From Rhodospirillaceae bacterium (GTDB lineage Bacteria > Pseudomonadota > Alphaproteobacteria > UBA8366 > GCA-2717185), in the NCBI GenBank assembly GCA_002717185.1, contig PBDC01000058.1, positions 1 to 8,624 on the forward strand: a stretch of DNA of 8,624 nucleotides. The letters run 5' to 3'. Positions 6,304-8,624 of the stretch are shown piece by piece (within the stretch, counting starts at the first letter, position 1; each line of letters begins with the position of its first letter). The translations under genes and the position numbers were made by a program. The notes under the pieces were generated by a model, which saw only the letters and a list, made by a program, of their open reading frames with translations, did not search any database and was not told the origin of the DNA.

Positions 6304-6921
6304 CTACGCCGCGCCGTTCACCGAATCAAGCAATCGTTGTAAATGCCGGTCTCCAATTCCAAGATCGTCCAGATGCGCGACCGTATTCTCTAGATACGAA
6401 CGGTTAGTACCGGAAATGCCAACACCATGGCGTATCATACGAACGATCCGATCTTCGGGAAGACGGCCAGCATAATCTTCATGCGCCGGGTTGGCGACGA
6501 AGGTATGACAAGTAACGTTGCCCAGCGCAGTGCGGGCCACGAGTACACGCAGCTTGTAAACCAACAAAATCGCGTCCCGGTCCCAGGTAAGCATCTCGCG
6601 ATCCCAGAGATATTCTAGAATCTCGTGCACCTGGCCCGCCGGTAGCCGGAAAGCTAGCCCCCGGCAGGAACCACCGCGATCGAGGCCGAGAACCATGCCT
6701 AGCTGTTCGGTGGTGCCTCGGTAGTAATTGGAGTAAATGCAAAACGCGCGGTGATATCCATGCAGTAGCGCGGGGCGTTTCTCAATATAGTCAAAACTAG
6801 GGTTCCACATCAGCGAGCCATAACCAAACACCCAAACGTCGCCCTCAATCGCGTGTAGTAAGGTACGTTGCGCTGCGACATCGCGCGCAATTCGCTGCTC
6901 CTCAAGTACCTGCCCGACCAT
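6304..6921 (-). CDS. chaC: Gamma-glutamylcyclotransferase, ChaC family
   Basis: A 205-residue cytosolic enzyme of the ChaC branch, which splits glutathione into 5-oxoproline and Cys-Gly and so takes part in glutathione turnover. The family signature VFGYGSLMWNP is at 31-41, with the glycine loop that binds the gamma-glutamyl group. RGTTEQLGMVLGLDRGGSCRGLAFR at 68-92 is cut by the usual ChaC landmarks RGT, GLVLGL-like and GGSC.G.A. The expected catalytic glutamate is Glu109 in YLWDREM. Length fits bacterial ChaC proteins. About 28 residues precede the signature; the chosen ATG is supported by AGGTGG (plus strand 6926-6931) a few bases upstream. It is divergent from the DUF2125 gene. Together with that gene and the dehydrogenase it forms the conserved-looking core part of the window. 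A connection with K+/Ca2+ transport, suggested by the historic name, is not supported here. Confidence 0.93.
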   Translation of the reverse strand: MVGQVLEEQRIARDVAAQRTLLHAIEGDVWVFGYGSLMWNPSFDYIEKRPALLHGYHRAFCIYSNYYRGTTEQLGMVLGLDRGGSCRGLAFRLPAGQVHEILEYLWDREMLTWDRDAILLVYKLRVLVARTALGNVTCHTFVANPAHEDYAGRLPEDRIVRMIRHGVGISGTNRSYLENTVAHLDDLGIGDRHLQRLLDSVNGAA

Positions 6922-7068
6922 CGCTCCACCTATTCCCCTCGTCCAGCCATACGCCTATAACAGGACGCAAAGCGAAACGCGAAACGGTGACCTAACAGAT
7001 TTTCCCAACCCCGGGACAGGAATATTTTCCACTGCATGTGATTATGAAAAAAACGGATCGATCCCGTC
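6922..7068. promoter_or_regulatory. Divergent promoter region, chaC / DUF2125 gene
   Basis: A 147-bp spacer between divergent starts. It should carry both promoters. The half nearest the DUF2125 gene is AT-rich and contains the inverted repeat GGAA-TATT-TTCC (7019-7030) and the AT-rich TGTGATTATGAA (7038-7049), a possible extended -10 type element. The Shine-Dalgarno of chaC is AGGTGG; that of the DUF2125 gene is weak. No site is close enough to consensus for a firm call. Confidence 0.35.
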
Positions 7069-8097
7069 ATGATCTCGCGTAAATTGGCCATCATTTTAAC
7101 GGCTATCGCCTTGGCGGCAGCCTATACTGGATACTGGTTCTACGCCCGCGCCGTTGCAGTAGAAATTATCGAAAATTGGACAGAACAACGCCGTGCCGAA
7201 GGATATACGGTCGCCTATAACGGGCCTACGATTGGCGGTTTTCCGCTGCTCATTCGAGGTGTTCTGGAAGATCTACATCTGCAGCGCGAAGCGTTCACTT
7301 GGCGCGGCGAGCGGATGCTAATCGAATTGCAGCCATGGAACTTCAGACGCATCCGCGTCGATCTGAACGGTAAACAACTGATCACCGCGAAAGCGGGCAA
7401 AGAGCAAATGACATTGGCTCCCATGGAAATGGCCGTCGTGGTAACCCTATCTGAAACGAACCGTTTGGCCGATGCGACGCTGCTCGTACGCGACCTGAAC
7501 GTCTCAGACCCTGCTGGGATGTCATTGATGCAAACGGCGGAAATATGGATGGAAGCCACGACACCGGATGTTCTAACTGCGTCCCACGAAGACACAAGCT
7601 TAATGCTCTCCATATCCGCGGCCGACGTCCGGCTGCCGCAAGCTGTCGACGGGCCGCTTGGGCAAACGATGTCAAAGCTGCGCGCCGACCTACAGATAAG
7701 AGGTAACGTGCCAGGCGGCGCGCTGGGCAAAGCGTTGGAAGCTTGGCGACACAGCGGCGGCACAGTGGATGTCAACTGGCTCCAGGTCAATTGGGGGGAA
7801 TTCGACCTGCGTGCCAAAGGAACCCTCGCACTTGACGCCGAAGCGCGACCGCTGGGTGCTTTTTCAACGGATATTCGCGGCTACAACCAAGCGCTCGATA
7901 CACTCGTTGCATACGCAGCGCTTGAGCAAAGCGCAGCGACGATGGCGAAGGTCGGCTTGTCGTTGCTGACAAAATCACCGGCAGAAGGTGGCCCACCGGT
8001 CTTACCTCTGCCGCTAACTGCCCAGGATGGGCATCTCTATGCGGGCCCGCTCAAGATTTTAGATCTGGATCCGATCCGCCTTCCGGAATTTCGTTAG
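7069..8097 (+). CDS. DUF2125 domain-containing membrane-anchored protein
   Basis: A 342-residue protein matching what I know of DUF2125, a family of unknown function found mainly in Alphaproteobacteria. After two positive residues a single hydrophobic segment (about 6-28, ending in YWFYAR) anchors or exports the protein. The rest is hydrophilic, rich in beta-strand patterns and most likely periplasmic, in the manner of AsmA-like/lipid-contacting proteins. The conserved N-terminal element YTVAYNGPTIGGFPL is at 46-60, followed by a VLEDLHL strand. The C-terminus LYAGPLKILDLDPI near 324-337 is also typical. The ATG is the first after an in-frame TGA at 7045-7047, so the start is nearly fixed, although its Shine-Dalgarno is poor (ACGGA about 11 bases away). 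It diverges from chaC and overlaps the convergent dehydrogenase gene by 47 bp. No function should be assigned; a role at the envelope is inferred only from topology. Confidence 0.85.
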   Translation: MISRKLAIILTAIALAAAYTGYWFYARAVAVEIIENWTEQRRAEGYTVAYNGPTIGGFPLLIRGVLEDLHLQREAFTWRGERMLIELQPWNFRRIRVDLNGKQLITAKAGKEQMTLAPMEMAVVVTLSETNRLADATLLVRDLNVSDPAGMSLMQTAEIWMEATTPDVLTASHEDTSLMLSISAADVRLPQAVDGPLGQTMSKLRADLQIRGNVPGGALGKALEAWRHSGGTVDVNWLQVNWGEFDLRAKGTLALDAEARPLGAFSTDIRGYNQALDTLVAYAALEQSAATMAKVGLSLLTKSPAEGGPPVLPLPLTAQDGHLYAGPLKILDLDPIRLPEFR

Positions 8098-8624
8098 ATT
8101 GCGCGCCTTCCAGCTCCACTGCACTGAAGCTTCCCGCTTGCTTCATCTCGATTATCTCACGACGAATAGCGCGCGTCCGTTCGAACCAGGATTCGAGCTT
8201 GTCACCCTCACCCCAGCGAATAGCTCGCTGTAATGCGATCAGATCTTCGCTGAACCGTCCAAGCACCTCGAGCACAGCTTCCTTATTGTTGAGGAATATG
8301 TCACGCCACATTACTGGATCGGAAGCCGCAATCCTGGTGAAGTCCCGAAAACCGCCGGCGGAGAACTTAATAACCTCACTGGTACGGATCAATTCACCAT
8401 TGTGCGCCGACTCGCGGCGCAAATGTTCTTCCAAGTCGCTTGCCGTGCCGACTATAGTGTAAGCAATGAGGTGCGGCAGGTGAGAGGTAATAGCAAGAAC
8501 TCGATCGTGATGATCAGCGTCCATGATCTCAACTATACTGCCAACTTTCTTCCACATCTCGACGACCTTGGCTACAGCAGCCTGATTGGCGTCCGCCGGT
8601 GGCGTAATGATGCAGTAGCGGCCC
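8051..8624 (-). CDS. tyrA: Prephenate/arogenate (cyclohexadienyl) dehydrogenase, 5' end outside window
   Basis: The C-terminal 190 or so residues of the NAD(P)-dependent dehydrogenase of tyrosine synthesis, which oxidatively decarboxylates prephenate or arogenate. The frame stays open to the right edge, beginning GRYCIITPP, so the methionine at 8555-8557 is internal and the Rossmann domain (about 110-120 residues) lies beyond the window. The helical dimer/catalytic domain is clear: EIMDADHHDRVLAITSHLPH with the SHLPH signature, AGGFRDFTRIAASDP, and MWRDIFLNNKE. After that comes the helix LQRAIRWGEGDKLESWF and a variable acidic tail ending DPDLKS at TGA (8051-8053). In related bacteria it is often called tyrC. 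Whether it prefers prephenate or arogenate cannot be told from this part. Its last 47 bases are antisense to the end of the DUF2125 gene, leaving no room for a terminator between the convergent genes. Confidence 0.93.
   Translation of the reverse strand, partial: GRYCIITPPADANQAAVAKVVEMWKKVGSIVEIMDADHHDRVLAITSHLPHLIAYTIVGTASDLEEHLRRESAHNGELIRTSEVIKFSAGGFRDFTRIAASDPVMWRDIFLNNKEAVLEVLGRFSEDLIALQRAIRWGEGDKLESWFERTRAIRREIIEMKQAGSFSAVELEGAQSNEIPEGGSDPDLKS

Noticed and set aside
7044..7082. 12-codon ATG frame (MKKTDRSRHDLA) overlapping the start of the DUF2125 gene
   Set aside because: It has no Shine-Dalgarno and no regulatory codon pattern such as runs of one amino acid, so it is probably chance.
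7215..7817. 200-codon open frame antisense to the DUF2125 gene
   Set aside because: It lies wholly within a gene with recognisable family features. Its translation is Ser/Arg-rich with no domain or membrane logic, and it lacks a good ribosome site. This is typical of a shadow frame.
1..8624. CRISPR arrays, insertion sequences, tRNA or rRNA genes, toxin-antitoxin or defence genes
   Set aside because: I looked for repeated units, transposase motifs, cloverleaf-like segments and nuclease motifs on both strands and saw none.

Overview
The window looks like a piece of an alphaproteobacterial chromosome, probably from the Rhodospirillales or a neighbouring order. The best evidence is the right-hand part. 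It holds a ChaC-type gamma-glutamylcyclotransferase, a DUF2125 membrane-anchored protein (a family I know mainly from Alphaproteobacteria) and the C-terminal two thirds of a prephenate/arogenate dehydrogenase. From memory this is a familiar alphaproteobacterial neighbourhood, but I could not search for it. No phage, transposase, CRISPR, tRNA or rRNA is visible.

Left part (1-6303), an accessory-looking oxidative block. An aldo/keto reductase (176-1204, minus) is divergent from a forward gene run: a TauD/TfdA-type 2-oxoglutarate/Fe(II) dioxygenase (1320-2381), a histidine-rich di-iron fatty acid hydroxylase/sterol desaturase family membrane protein (2499-3329), and a broken Rieske-type (VanA-like) oxygenase (3349-4009). 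Convergent to these is a minus-strand pair, an alpha/beta hydrolase (5173-5943) followed 4 bp later by a bacterial luciferase-like flavin monooxygenase (4014-5168). The mix of reductase, four different oxygenases and a hydrolase suggests oxidative breakdown or tailoring of a hydrophobic or aromatic/terpenoid-like substrate. The substrate cannot be read from the sequence.

The most informative discovery is that 3349-4009, which has no long open reading frame, is not empty. Read across three frames it spells a VanA-like Rieske oxygenase from start to stop. It has an internal deletion of roughly 100 codons, several frameshifts, at least three in-frame stops and loss of a cluster cysteine. The operon therefore once encoded three different iron oxygenases in a row, and the third has died.

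Right part (6304-8624), core functions. ChaC (minus) and the DUF2125 gene (plus) diverge from a 147-bp spacer. DUF2125 then overlaps tail-to-tail by 47 bp with the dehydrogenase gene, which runs off the right edge. The 360-bp spacer 5944-6303 separates the accessory block from the core block. It carries AT-rich sequence and two tiny possible leader ORFs ahead of the hydrolase.

I found no convincing new defence or mobile system. The interest lies in the decaying oxygenase operon and the compact overlaps.
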